From positions 146,283-210,282 of the forward strand of contig JAUXOL010000015.1 in the NCBI GenBank assembly GCA_030682375.1: 64,000 nt of DNA, read 5' to 3'. The stretch comes from Gallionella sp. GTDB lineage: Bacteria; Pseudomonadota; Gammaproteobacteria; Burkholderiales; Gallionellaceae. Made by a program: the position numbers and the translations under genes. Of this stretch, positions 1 through 7,560 are shown in pieces (the stretch's first letter is position 1; every line of letters starts with the position of its first letter). The notes beneath the pieces were generated by a model that saw only the letters and a list, made by a program, of their open reading frames with translations, was not told the origin of the DNA and did no database searches.

Positions 1-97
1 CGATTTTGCTCACGCGGAGCATCGACATTACGTATTGGGCCATTTCGAGTTCACTTGCGGTTTTGGAAAGGGCGTAGCTTACCGCATCCGGGTGCAT
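1..97 (-). CDS. Partial small protein of unknown function, runs off the left edge
   Basis: On the minus strand an ATG at 97-95 opens a frame that stays open for 32 codons to the window edge. It reads MHPDAVSYALSKTASELEMA and continues with amphipathic, ordinary-looking composition. An in-frame GTG at 106-104 is an alternative start. It begins 5 to 14 bases after the stop of another short minus-strand gene (112..286), so the two look like consecutive small genes of one transcript. No family is recognised. The frame is short and truncated, so it could be chance, but codon use resembles real genes nearby. Confidence 0.33.
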   Translation of the reverse strand, partial: MHPDAVSYALSKTASELEMAQYVMSMLRVSKI

Positions 98-111
98 CAG
101 AACCACTGCCG

Positions 112-286
112 CTATGGGTATCGGCCCTTGCCGGCCGGGATCGCCATGCGTTCGTCCGGCTTGGGCTGGTCGATCAGCGCCTGCCGGATGTCGTCGGCTA
201 TCGCGCGGATGTCCTCGATCATCCGGCGGAGCCCATCGGCATAAGCATTATCTGCATCATGCGATTCCTTCCGTTTTTTTGCCCAT
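112..286 (-). pseudogene. Small (57-aa) protein gene broken by an A7 homopolymer
   Basis: Read on the minus strand from ATG 286-284, the sequence is MGKK, then a run of seven A (plus-strand T7 at 274-280). As written, the frame stops after 9 codons. If one A is skipped the frame continues for 57 residues (MGKKRKESHDADNAYADGLR, then RRMIEDIRAIADDIRQALID) and ends at TAG 114-112. The restored protein is charged, helical and has convincing codon use, so a one-base insertion, a sequencing error or slippage in the A7 tract is more likely than a chance frame. Function unknown. An alternative is a shorter protein starting at the internal ATG in RRMIED. Confidence 0.38.
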
Positions 287-322
287 GGCCGGAAGTCAGG
301 AAGACGGCTGCAACCCCTTCGG

Positions 323-359
323 GCTAGGCGAATGCCTAGCTCCCTAGGAGGCGCGCTAG
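323..359. repeat. CTAG-rich inverted repeat
   Basis: GCTAGGC (323-329) and GCCTAGC (334-340) form a perfect 7-bp inverted repeat with a 4-base loop. They are followed by CCTAGG at 343-348 and a further CTAG at 356-359, making four CTAG tetramers in 36 bp. It lies between the minus-strand small genes and the plus-strand gene at 483, so it could be an operator or a repeat remnant. Confidence 0.5.
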
Positions 360-369
360 GCCTTATTGC

Positions 370-391
370 ATAGGCTTTCAGGCCTATTTTT
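370..391 (+). terminator. Small hairpin followed by five T
   Basis: ATAGGC (370-375) pairs with GCCTAT (382-387) across a 6-base loop and is followed by T387-T391. It has the form of a weak intrinsic terminator, but no plus-strand gene is seen upstream inside the window. It may instead belong to the promoter region of the following gene. Confidence 0.28.
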
Positions 392-482
392 ATCTGGTCG
401 CAATGTCGTTAGGATGCGCCCCGGATCGTCGATATGTCGTTCGATAAATCTGCAAGTTGGACTCATCGAATCGGGGGCGGGA

Positions 483-743
483 ATGAATGCGAAATTAGAG
501 ACAAGTTTACAGGTCGAGCTGATCAGAAATCTGCAGGAGGAGCATGGTCATGTTCCCTGCTTTGCCACGCCGGTTGCGCTTACCTGCACCAAGAAACAGT
601 CCGAGTGTTCGTGGCGTCAAGATTGCTTCCATGAGGATGAGGAGCCGGACGAAAGCTGGAATTCCGGTGGCGCGGCAGAGCAGGATGGAAGCTGGCTCAA
701 AGGCGATAGCTATCAATGCGACAGCGATATTTCGTCGCACTGA
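483..743 (+). CDS. Small cysteine-rich protein, unknown function
   Basis: This is an 86-residue acidic protein. ATG 483 is preceded by the purine-rich GGGGGCGGGA, the likely ribosome site. The core LIRNLQEEHGHVPCFATP is followed by LTCTKKQSECSWRQDCF, giving four cysteines spaced C-x8-C-x6-C-x4-C with a tryptophan-arginine pair. Small proteins with a similar LIRxxQ...PCF...CxWRxDCF layout are familiar to me from proteobacterial accessory regions and prophages, without a known function; a metal or disulfide cluster is an inference. The C-terminal third is low-complexity and acidic. It ends 30 bases before the HD-GYP gene and may share its transcript. Confidence 0.55.
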   Translation: MNAKLETSLQVELIRNLQEEHGHVPCFATPVALTCTKKQSECSWRQDCFHEDEEPDESWNSGGAAEQDGSWLKGDSYQCDSDISSH

Positions 744-773
744 TATAACGGCGAACATGTTGAGTCGGCTGCG

Positions 774-1994
774 ATGATCAAGAAAATCCCCGTTGGCGAA
801 CTTGCGCTGGGCATGTATGTCCACGATCTTAATTGCGGCTGGCTGGATCATCCGTTCGCGCGCAATCAATTTTCGATCGACGATGCCGCGCTCCTGACCA
901 AGCTGCGCACATCCGGTATCGCCGAGGTCTTCATCGATACCGATCTCGGCGTGATCGTGCGGTCGCCGGAAAGCGATGCGATCACGGCCGAGGAGGTCGT
1001 CGAACTCGATGAGCCTTCATCCGCGCCTTTTTCTCTTGCCTCCGATGACATTACCAAGCCCTCCGCCATCGAGAGATTCAATCGCGTGAAAAAGCTGTGT
1101 GCCAATGCCACCCAGCTGATGCAGAGCATGATGGGCGATATTCGTCTGGGACAGCAGCTGGAGATAAAGCAATGCGAACCCGTGGTCGACAACATCCTCG
1201 ATGCGATGTTCAGCTTTCCGTCGGCGATGTTGCCGTTGGCCCAGGTGAAGAGCCGCGACGAATACACCTTCCAGCATTCCGTTTCGGTGGCCGCTCTGGC
1301 GGTGGCGTTCGGTCGCGTGCTTGAATTGCCGCGCGACGAGCTCAAGGAGCTGGCCCTGGGCGGCTTGCTCCATGACGTGGGCAAGGCCAGGGTGCCGGTC
1401 GGCATACTGAACAAGCCGGGCAAGCTGGACGATGCCGAGTTCTCCGTCATGAAGAAACATGTACTGAGCACGGCCGAGCTGCTTGGCAACGCCAACGGCG
1501 TCAGCGAGATCGCGTTTAACGCGGCGGCGCAGCACCACGAGCGCTTCGATGGAACCGGCTATCCGCATGGACTGAAAGGCGACGAGATCAGCCTGCATGG
1601 GCAGATGCTCGCCATCGTCGACGTCTACGATGCGATCACCTCGTTGCGCGTCTATCACAAGGGGATGCCGCCGACCGATGCACTGAGGAAGTTGTTCGAG
1701 TGGGGCGGCACGCATTTCAATCCCCGGCTGGTCCAGGCTTTCATCAAGGGCGTGGGGATATATCCTGCGGGCTCGCTGGTGCGCATGGAGAGCGACATGC
1801 TGGGCATCGTGCGCGAGGTGAAGCCGGATCGGCTATTGCAGCCCGTGGTGCAGCTGATATTCGACTGCAAGACGTCCAGGCCCATCACGCCGGAGACGGT
1901 CGATCTCGCCACCTCGCATGACAAGATCAAGTCTCACGAGTCTTTCGAAAAGTGGGGCATCGATCAGGCGAGGTGGGCGACGGCCCACATCTGA
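774..1994 (+). CDS. HD-GYP domain cyclic-di-GMP phosphodiesterase
   Basis: A 406-residue cytoplasmic protein. Residues 1 to about 130 form the DUF3391 region that precedes HD-GYP domains, starting IKKIPVGELALGMYVH. The HD-GYP domain follows, with the HD pair at H200/D201 (LLHDVGK) and the signature HHERFDGTGYP at 264-274, all catalytic positions intact. Members of this family hydrolyse cyclic di-GMP, usually to GMP. There is no membrane segment and no receiver domain, so the input presumably comes through the DUF3391 region. Other c-di-GMP-type proteins lie in the window (an HDOD protein next door and an HDOD-GGDEF protein at 42429). A hairpin with TTTT follows the stop codon. Confidence 0.93.
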   Translation: MIKKIPVGELALGMYVHDLNCGWLDHPFARNQFSIDDAALLTKLRTSGIAEVFIDTDLGVIVRSPESDAITAEEVVELDEPSSAPFSLASDDITKPSAIERFNRVKKLCANATQLMQSMMGDIRLGQQLEIKQCEPVVDNILDAMFSFPSAMLPLAQVKSRDEYTFQHSVSVAALAVAFGRVLELPRDELKELALGGLLHDVGKARVPVGILNKPGKLDDAEFSVMKKHVLSTAELLGNANGVSEIAFNAAAQHHERFDGTGYPHGLKGDEISLHGQMLAIVDVYDAITSLRVYHKGMPPTDALRKLFEWGGTHFNPRLVQAFIKGVGIYPAGSLVRMESDMLGIVREVKPDRLLQPVVQLIFDCKTSRPITPETVDLATSHDKIKSHESFEKWGIDQARWATAHI

Positions 1995-2003
1995 CCGGCT
2001 GAA

Positions 2004-2026
2004 GGCCCGCGCGATGCGGGTCTTTT
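2004..2026 (+). terminator. Intrinsic terminator after the HD-GYP gene
   Basis: GGCCCGC (2004-2010) pairs with GCGGGTC (2016-2022, one G-T pair) around a 5-base loop, followed by TTTT at 2023-2026, ten bases after the stop codon at 1994. Confidence 0.5.
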
Positions 2027-2058
2027 GGTATGCGCGTCGGATGCGTGTGCGCGGGGCC

Positions 2059-2108
2059 GGTTAACCGTCGTTCAGGAAAGCACGGTTAATCGTCGTTCAG
2101 AAAAGCCA
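2059..2108. repeat. 25-bp tandem duplication at the 3' end of the HDOD gene
   Basis: Two copies of 25 bp (2059-2083 and 2084-2108) differ at two positions. The right copy carries the last codons and the TAA stop of the minus-strand HDOD gene. The left copy repeats the same stop codon context just outside it. Confidence 0.75.
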
Positions 2109-2925
2109 GGATATCGCCCTTGATTTCGGAGAATTCCTGTTCCGAGATATTGAAGTGCTTCAATACGCTCTGCTCGAACTGGTGCCATTCCTTTTCCCGT
2201 ACATGCAGGTGTTCGTCGGTGATGCACTCGGCCATGTGGATGATGCCGATCAAGTCGCGCACGTCGTCCCCGATATGTTCCACGTCGGAAGCATAGATGT
2301 TCTGGTCGTGGTGGAACAGGATGGCCTTGCACACATGAGGCGGGAGCATCCAGCTGCGCGTCAGCATGTTGCCGACCACGGCATGGCTGGTGGAGAAGAC
2401 TTCGTTTTCGACGTCGCAGATGGGTATGCCTTGCTTGCACAGGGTCATCACGGCATCGCGATAATCCGGGAACTTCATCATCAGCACCGGGATGCCGCAG
2501 TCATGGAACAGCGCGGTGATGTACGCGTCGTCTTTCGCGATGTTGGGGAATTTCGCCGCCACTTTTTCGGCGACGGAGGCCGCCAGGCTGGAGCGCTCCC
2601 AGAACTTCTCGAAAGTCTGCGATCCGCCGCCCAGGCTCTGGCGCAGAGAGATGTTCTGAACCAGGTTCAGGGTGTTCTGGAGGCCGAGCACGCTGACCGC
2701 CTGAACGACGGAGGTCACCTTGCTGCGCAAGCCGATGAACGGAGAGTTCGCCAGCTTGAGCAGCGGGCCGACGACGCCCGCATCCTGCGAGATCAGATGG
2801 GCGAGCTTGGTCAGCTCCGCCGTCGGGCGTTTCGCTTCGCGCATGATGGAGGTCAACGAGGCAGGGCAAGGCGGGATCATTATCCCGTTCAGCACTTGCT
2901 CGGTCATTGCGGTCGCTTGGTTCAT
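2086..2925 (-). CDS. HDOD domain protein
   Basis: A 279-residue soluble protein made almost entirely of one HDOD domain. It begins with the typical helical part (IMIPPCPASLTSIMREA) and an SVLGLQNTLNLVQNISLRQ segment. The HD-like core contains LFHDCGIPVLMMKFP, so the HD pair is kept while the following positions diverge from catalytic HD proteins. HDOD proteins are signalling adaptors, and no enzymatic activity can be assigned from sequence. ATG 2925 has no strong ribosome site. The gene is convergent with the HD-GYP gene and lies downstream of prfC on the same strand, with 123 bp between them. Its 3' end has been duplicated (2059..2108). Confidence 0.9.
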   Translation of the reverse strand: MNQATAMTEQVLNGIMIPPCPASLTSIMREAKRPTAELTKLAHLISQDAGVVGPLLKLANSPFIGLRSKVTSVVQAVSVLGLQNTLNLVQNISLRQSLGGGSQTFEKFWERSSLAASVAEKVAAKFPNIAKDDAYITALFHDCGIPVLMMKFPDYRDAVMTLCKQGIPICDVENEVFSTSHAVVGNMLTRSWMLPPHVCKAILFHHDQNIYASDVEHIGDDVRDLIGIIHMAECITDEHLHVREKEWHQFEQSVLKHFNISEQEFSEIKGDILAFLNDD

Positions 2926-2988
2926 GCAGTTTCTTCCGGAGTGTTGGGCGGAAGACTTTATATCCCAATCCCGCCGGAATTGGCATAT

Positions 2989-3012
2989 GCCGGAATGACT
3001 AGATATTCCGGC
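2989..3012. repeat. 8-bp inverted repeat between prfC and the HDOD gene
   Basis: GCCGGAAT (2989-2996) and ATTCCGGC (3005-3012) are perfect complements with an 8-base loop. There is no U-tract on the minus strand, so it does not look like a terminator. It may be a decayed palindromic repeat or an operator upstream of the HDOD gene. Confidence 0.5.
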
Positions 3013-3048
3013 CTAGGAGATTCCCTAGGCGCTGCATTCCGGGATGCT

Positions 3049-4686
3049 TCAAGCCAGCTGTTGTCCGTGCTCGCGGGTCGCGTGGAACTGCACCTTGGGC
3101 CAGCGCTCCTGCGCGAGGCGCAGGTTGACGCCGGTGTCGGCGAGGTAGGCGTAATTGCCGTCCACGTCCTTCGCCAGCTTCCCTTGGTTGGCCTTGACGA
3201 ACTCGTTGAGGTGGTTCGTGTCGGCGCAGGTCACCCAGCGCGCGGTATGGATGCCGGCGCGTTCGAATACCGCATCTACGCCGTATTCGGCCTTGAGGCG
3301 ATGTTCGACCACCTCGAATTGCAGCTGGCCGACCGCGCCGATCAGCGGCGTGTTGTCCACCAGCGGCGAGAACACTTGCACCGCGCCTTCTTCGCCGAGT
3401 TGGCGCAGGCCCTTTTCCAGTTGCTTGGCCTTCATCGGGTCGCGCAGGCGCGCGCGGCTGAACAGCTCGGGCGCGAAGTAGGGGATGCCCTTGAAAGTGA
3501 GTGCTTCGCCTTCGGTCAGCACGTCGCCGATCTGCAACTGGCCGTGGTTGTGCACGCCGATGATGTCGCCGGCGTAGGCCTCGTCCATGCGGGTGCGTTC
3601 GTTGGCCATGAAGGTGACCGCATTGGCCAGTTTCATATCCTTGCCGGTGCGGCGGTGCTTGACCTTCATGCCGGAGCTGTAGCGGCCGGAGCACACTCGC
3701 ATGAACGCAATGCGGTCGCGGTGATTCGGGTCCATGTTGGCCTGGATCTTGAACACGAATCCGGTGAATGCCGCTTCTGTAGGATGCACCATGCGTTTGT
3801 CGGTCTCGCGTGCCAGTGGTGCGGGAGCCCAATCCACCAAGGCTTGCAGGATCTCGCGCACACCGAAGTTGTTCACGCCCGAGCCGAAGAACACCGGCGA
3901 TTGCTGGCCTTTGAGGAACTCGTCCAGGTCGAAGGAGGCGCCCGCGCCCATCACCAGTTCGGTCTCGTCGCGCATGGTCTGCATCTCCATCGGCGCTTCC
4001 TGCGCCAGCTGGTCGATCTCTGCGCCGCGCAACACTTCCACATCCTGTCCGGCTTTTTCTTCGCCGGGGATGAAGCGCAGCACTTCGTCGTTGAGCAGGT
4101 GATATACGCCACGGAAGCGCTTGCCCATGCCGATTGGCCAGGTCACCGGCGCGCACTTGATCTTGAGCACGGACTCGATCTCGTCCAGCACTTCCAGCGG
4201 CTCGCGCACCTCGCGGTCCATCTTGTTGATGAAGGTGATGATGGGCGTGTTGCGCAGGCGGCACACTTCCAGCAGCTTGATGGTCTGCGCTTCCACGCCC
4301 TTGGCCGCGTCCACTACCATCACCGCCGCGTCCACAGCGGTCAGCACGCGGTAAGTGTCCTCGGAGAAGTCCTGGTGGCCGGGTGTGTCGAGCAGGTTGA
4401 TGACGCAATCGTCATAGGTGAACTGCATCACCGAGCTGGCCACGGAGATGCCGCGCTGCTTCTCGATCTCCAGCCAGTCGGAAGTCGCATGACGTCCGCT
4501 CTTGCGCGCTTTCACCGTGCCCGCCATCTGGATCGCGCCGCCGAACAGCAGCAGCTTTTCGGTGAGCGTGGTCTTGCCCGCGTCCGGGTGGGAGATGATC
4601 GCGAAGGTGCGGCGGCGCTTTACTTCGCGCGCGATGCTGGTGGATTCCGCCGGTGCGGTAGCGGTGTCTTGTGGTGTGTCGCTCAT
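3049..4686 (-). CDS. prfC: Peptide chain release factor 3
   Basis: A 545-residue translational GTPase that removes RF1/RF2 from the ribosome after peptide release. The G-domain motifs are clear: HPDAGKTT at 33-40 (G1), DTPGH at 100-104 (G3) and NKMD at 154-157 (G4). The RF3-specific block [20 protein letters not shown] follows switch I. The length matches the family (about 530 residues), with a short extra N-terminal stretch rich in Ala/Thr. It is an apparently single gene. The upstream 145 bp hold a hairpin that probably ends the hemerythrin transcript. Confidence 0.97.
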   Translation of the reverse strand: MSDTPQDTATAPAESTSIAREVKRRRTFAIISHPDAGKTTLTEKLLLFGGAIQMAGTVKARKSGRHATSDWLEIEKQRGISVASSVMQFTYDDCVINLLDTPGHQDFSEDTYRVLTAVDAAVMVVDAAKGVEAQTIKLLEVCRLRNTPIITFINKMDREVREPLEVLDEIESVLKIKCAPVTWPIGMGKRFRGVYHLLNDEVLRFIPGEEKAGQDVEVLRGAEIDQLAQEAPMEMQTMRDETELVMGAGASFDLDEFLKGQQSPVFFGSGVNNFGVREILQALVDWAPAPLARETDKRMVHPTEAAFTGFVFKIQANMDPNHRDRIAFMRVCSGRYSSGMKVKHRRTGKDMKLANAVTFMANERTRMDEAYAGDIIGVHNHGQLQIGDVLTEGEALTFKGIPYFAPELFSRARLRDPMKAKQLEKGLRQLGEEGAVQVFSPLVDNTPLIGAVGQLQFEVVEHRLKAEYGVDAVFERAGIHTARWVTCADTNHLNEFVKANQGKLAKDVDGNYAYLADTGVNLRLAQERWPKVQFHATREHGQQLA

Positions 4687-4722
4687 GGAGATCTTCTGCG
4701 CGCAACGGCATGGCCTGAAACG

Positions 4723-4747
4723 GACAAGGCCCGGAGGGGGCCTTGTC
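4723..4747 (-). terminator. GC-rich hairpin downstream of the hemerythrin gene
   Basis: GACAAGGCCC (4723-4732) and GGGCCTTGTC (4738-4747) pair perfectly over 10 bp with a 5-base loop. It lies 85 bases after the hemerythrin stop codon and before the prfC start, on the same strand. The following minus-strand sequence is only CGTTTC, so termination may be inefficient. Confidence 0.5.
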
Positions 4748-4831
4748 GATGCAGCCGGATGCGCTACTTGTTGAAACCGGCGCGCATGGTATCAGAATTC
4801 GTGTCCCGGCGCGGACGGGACGGCGAGCCGT

Positions 4832-5344
4832 TCAGGCATGCATCGCAAGCCAGGGCGGCGCGACCGGACTGCGCACCAGGGAGCAGGCATTGCCGGAGAC
4901 GGCCGAGGACGGGTCCGGCCAGAAGTCGTAGTCGTAGCCCTGCAGTGCCGATTTCATCGGCATATCCACCCGGGTGATGTGTTCCGTGATCAGGTCTTCG
5001 AGGAATTCGGAAAAGTGCCGCAGCGCCGCCTCGGTCCAGATGCAGTCCTTGGCCAACAGTTCGGTCTTGAGGAAATGGACGTCGCTGAGCATGTGCTGCT
5101 GCGCCTGCCGGTGTTCCGCGAACGGGAAGTTCACCGCGCGGGCGATCTTCTCTTCGTTGCGGAAGTGGCGGCGGAGTTCGTCTTCCAGCTGTTCGAAAGC
5201 CTGTCGCAGGAGGGTGTCGTCCTTGGTGTCCATCGCGCCCTTCATCGCCCGCTCGACGTAATTGGTCAGGCTGATCAGGTGTTTATGCTCGGAATCGACG
5301 ATGGTGTTGCCGATGCTCAGCTGCTTGTTCCATAACATGCCCAT
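4832..5344 (-). CDS. Hemerythrin family protein
   Basis: A 170-residue protein with the four-helix hemerythrin pattern: WNKQLSIGNTIVDSEHK with H20, HFRNEE with H60 and E64, then H78, H84 and EHITRVD with H122 and D127. These residues bind a di-iron centre that reversibly binds oxygen in the family. The spacing H78-x5-H84 is wider than the usual H-x3-H, so either the ligand set differs or the fold shifts by two residues. The closing DMPMKSALQGYDYDFWP segment resembles a stand-alone bacterial hemerythrin subgroup rather than a chemoreceptor sensor. Likely role: oxygen or iron sensing or storage. Confidence 0.87.
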   Translation of the reverse strand: MGMLWNKQLSIGNTIVDSEHKHLISLTNYVERAMKGAMDTKDDTLLRQAFEQLEDELRRHFRNEEKIARAVNFPFAEHRQAQQHMLSDVHFLKTELLAKDCIWTEAALRHFSEFLEDLITEHITRVDMPMKSALQGYDYDFWPDPSSAVSGNACSLVRSPVAPPWLAMHA

Positions 5345-5508
5345 GGCGCTCTCCTGTCTAGATGGTTGGCGGATGTCCGGTTCCTGTCCGGGTGAGATGC
5401 ATTCTCTAGGAGCGGCGGGTGGCGGAACATCGGCGATTGCCTATTTCACCATCATATTTCGGGAGGGCATCGGGTGAGGTTATGCCGATGCCGCAGGCGC
5501 GGCGGGGG

Positions 5509-5706
5509 TTACGCCGGGTTGCGGCGCGGAACGAAGCGCAGGCAGGGGCTGCCGGAGGATTCCAGCACGTCCAGTTGGGGCTTGCGCCTGCTCTTGAAGT
5601 CCATCGCCCGGCAGCCGTAGGGAAAGCTAGCATCCCACGTGATGTGGTAGTGCTGGCATCGGTGGCAGTTCGGGTCTTCGGGGGAGGGCGGGACGGTATG
5701 GTTCAT
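5509..5706 (-). CDS. Small conserved cysteine-rich protein
   Basis: 65 residues with CHRCQHYHITWD near the N-terminus, then FPYGCRAMDFKSR, and a closing SSGSPCLRFVPR. This CxxC ... ITWD ... PYGC ... C layout is familiar to me as a short conserved proteobacterial protein of unknown function. The four cysteines suggest a zinc or iron-sulfur site, which is inference. It follows the 134-residue gene at 5732 on the same strand after 25 bp. Confidence 0.72.
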   Translation of the reverse strand: MNHTVPPSPEDPNCHRCQHYHITWDASFPYGCRAMDFKSRRKPQLDVLESSGSPCLRFVPRRNPA

Positions 5707-5731
5707 TGCTGCGGAATTGCGGGGGAGCGAC

Positions 5732-6136
5732 TTAGCGGTAGTCGCGCAGTTCCGGCGGTGTGTCGTCGTGGTCGCCGTGGGGCTTCTGGTCGTAGGCGTG
5801 GATGAATACGCCGCGCTCGTTCTTTTTGGTCGGATGCGTGGGGATGTCCATGTTGTGGCAGGTGGTGTCCTCGCAGTAGTAAATCACCTTGCGGCCGATG
5901 CCGTGCAGCATGCCGTGGTCGAGTTCGAAGCCCTGTTCGGTCAGCGCCGTCTCCAGCCCTTCCAGCGTGTAGTCGCGCAGGTTGTAGGAGACGCGCAGCG
6001 AGTTTGGCAGGCTGCCCAGTTCGACCTTGCAGTTGGGCAGGCCCGCCAGCAGTACCAGCGCGCGTTCCAGTTGATCCGGCGGCTCCGTGCTGAAGACGAT
6101 CTCGCGCTGTTTTTCCAGTTCGAACGGATTGATCAT
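5732..6136 (-). CDS. Conserved hypothetical protein (134 aa)
   Basis: A soluble protein with no signal peptide. The first 80 residues (REIVFSTEPPDQLERALVLL then LPNCKVELGSLPNSLRVSYN) read like a small ferredoxin-like, HMA-type alpha-beta fold, but without the metal-binding CxxC. The C-terminal half contains YYCEDTTCHNMD with two cysteines and histidines. It lies directly downstream of the protease gene (22 bp gap) and before a second cysteine-rich small protein, suggesting a shared transcript. Function unknown; metal handling is only a guess. Confidence 0.75.
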   Translation of the reverse strand: MINPFELEKQREIVFSTEPPDQLERALVLLAGLPNCKVELGSLPNSLRVSYNLRDYTLEGLETALTEQGFELDHGMLHGIGRKVIYYCEDTTCHNMDIPTHPTKKNERGVFIHAYDQKPHGDHDDTPPELRDYR

Positions 6137-6158
6137 GTTCGCTCCACGATATCCCGGA

Positions 6159-7547
6159 TCACTTGCCCTGCAGGATCTGCATGCCCTTCAGCAGATTCAG
6201 CGCCTGGTTGAGCTGGTAGTCGTTCTTGCTGCCGAACTCGGTCGGGGCAGACTTGGCCGTATCCCCGTTCGTGCCGTTGCTGGCCGGTGCGCTCTTCGCC
6301 GGTGTCTTTGCCTCTGCGGGCTTGTCGTTGGTCAAGTGCTTGTCCAGGTCGGCTTCGCGCAGGCGGAAGGCGTTGTCCTGCTCCGACGAGGACGGGTCTT
6401 CCACCAGGATGTCCGGAACGATGCCCTTGGCCTGGATGGAGCGCCCGCCCGGCGTGTAGTAGCGCGCGGTGGTCAGCTTGATCGCAGTGTTGTTGCCCAG
6501 CGGCAGCACGGTCTGCACCGAGCCCTTGCCGAAGGTCTGCGTGCCCATGATGACCGCGCGCTTGTGATCCTGCAGCGCGCCAGCGACGATCTCGGAGGCC
6601 GAAGCGGAGCCGCCGTTCACCAGCACCACCAGCGGAACGCTCTTGATCGAATCCGGCAGGCCTGCCAGGTAATCGTCCTTGCCGTTGCCGCGCAGGTAGT
6701 TCTCGGGGGTGGCGGTCAGGCGCATCTTCGCGTCTTCGGTGCGCCCTTCGGTGTAGACCACCAGCGCATCCGTGGGCAAGAACGCGGCAGAGACGCCGAC
6801 CGCACCGGTCAGCAGCCCGCCCGGATCGTTGCGCAGGTCGAGCACCAGTCCGCTGAGCGGCCCCTTGTTCTGCTTGATCAGCGCATCCAGCGCCTTGGCG
6901 AGGTTCTCGCCGGTGTGTTCCTGGAACTGGGTGATGCGGATGAAGCCGTAGCCGTTATCGGCCATCTTGGATTTGACGCTCTGCACCTTGATGACCGCGC
7001 GCACCAGCGTGAACGTCAGCGGCTTGGGCTGCTCCTTGCGGATGACGGTCAGCACGATCTTGCTGCCGGGCTTGCCGCGCATGCGCTTGACCGCGTCGTT
7101 CAGCGTCATGCCCTTGACCAGCGTGTCGTCCAGTTTGACGATCAGGTCGCCGCTCTTGATGCCGGCCTGAAAGGCAGGGGAATCCTCGATCGGGGAGATG
7201 ACCTTGACCAGGCCGTCTTCCATGCCGACTTCGATGCCCAGTCCGCCGAATTCGCCCTGTGTGCCGACCTGCAGTTCCTTGAAGGCTTCCGCGTCGAGGA
7301 AGGCCGAATGCGGATCGAGGCCGTTTAGCATGCCGTTGATCGCCTCGTTGATCAGCTTCTTGTCGGTAACGGGTTCGACGTAGTCGCTCTTGATGCGGCC
7401 GAACACCTCGGAGAAGGCGCGCAACTCTTCGATCGGCAGCGGTGTGGGCAGGGTCTCCTTGTCGGCGATGGCGGAAAAATGCAGGCTGACGGAGATGCCA
7501 GCGACCAGACCTAGACCAACCAACCCGACTTTGTTCAAAAGACCCAT
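6159..7547 (-). CDS. ctpA: S41 family C-terminal processing peptidase
   Basis: 462 residues from ATG 7547, which has GAGGAAATC just upstream; a longer in-frame start at 7616 would overlap the envC coding end and lacks support. Order: one N-terminal membrane anchor or signal sequence (residues 5-25), a PDZ domain (about 95-180) and the S41 protease core. The catalytic serine region NGGSASASEI is at 311-320 and the lysine in TFGKGS is K341. Such proteases trim C-termini of periplasmic proteins. The C-terminal tail is Ala/Lys/Ser-rich. It is 13 bp downstream of envC, as in many betaproteobacteria (gpmI-envC-ctpA), linking it to cell-wall work. Confidence 0.95.
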   Translation of the reverse strand: MGLLNKVGLVGLGLVAGISVSLHFSAIADKETLPTPLPIEELRAFSEVFGRIKSDYVEPVTDKKLINEAINGMLNGLDPHSAFLDAEAFKELQVGTQGEFGGLGIEVGMEDGLVKVISPIEDSPAFQAGIKSGDLIVKLDDTLVKGMTLNDAVKRMRGKPGSKIVLTVIRKEQPKPLTFTLVRAVIKVQSVKSKMADNGYGFIRITQFQEHTGENLAKALDALIKQNKGPLSGLVLDLRNDPGGLLTGAVGVSAAFLPTDALVVYTEGRTEDAKMRLTATPENYLRGNGKDDYLAGLPDSIKSVPLVVLVNGGSASASEIVAGALQDHKRAVIMGTQTFGKGSVQTVLPLGNNTAIKLTTARYYTPGGRSIQAKGIVPDILVEDPSSSEQDNAFRLREADLDKHLTNDKPAEAKTPAKSAPASNGTNGDTAKSAPTEFGSKNDYQLNQALNLLKGMQILQGK

Positions 7548-7560
7548 GATTTCCTCAATG

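Noticed and set aside
2155..4977. A 940-codon open frame on the plus strand opposite prfC and the HDOD gene
   Set aside because: Antisense to prfC, with low-complexity His/Arg/Val/Asp composition typical of the antisense frame of GC-rich genes. prfC is unmistakable.
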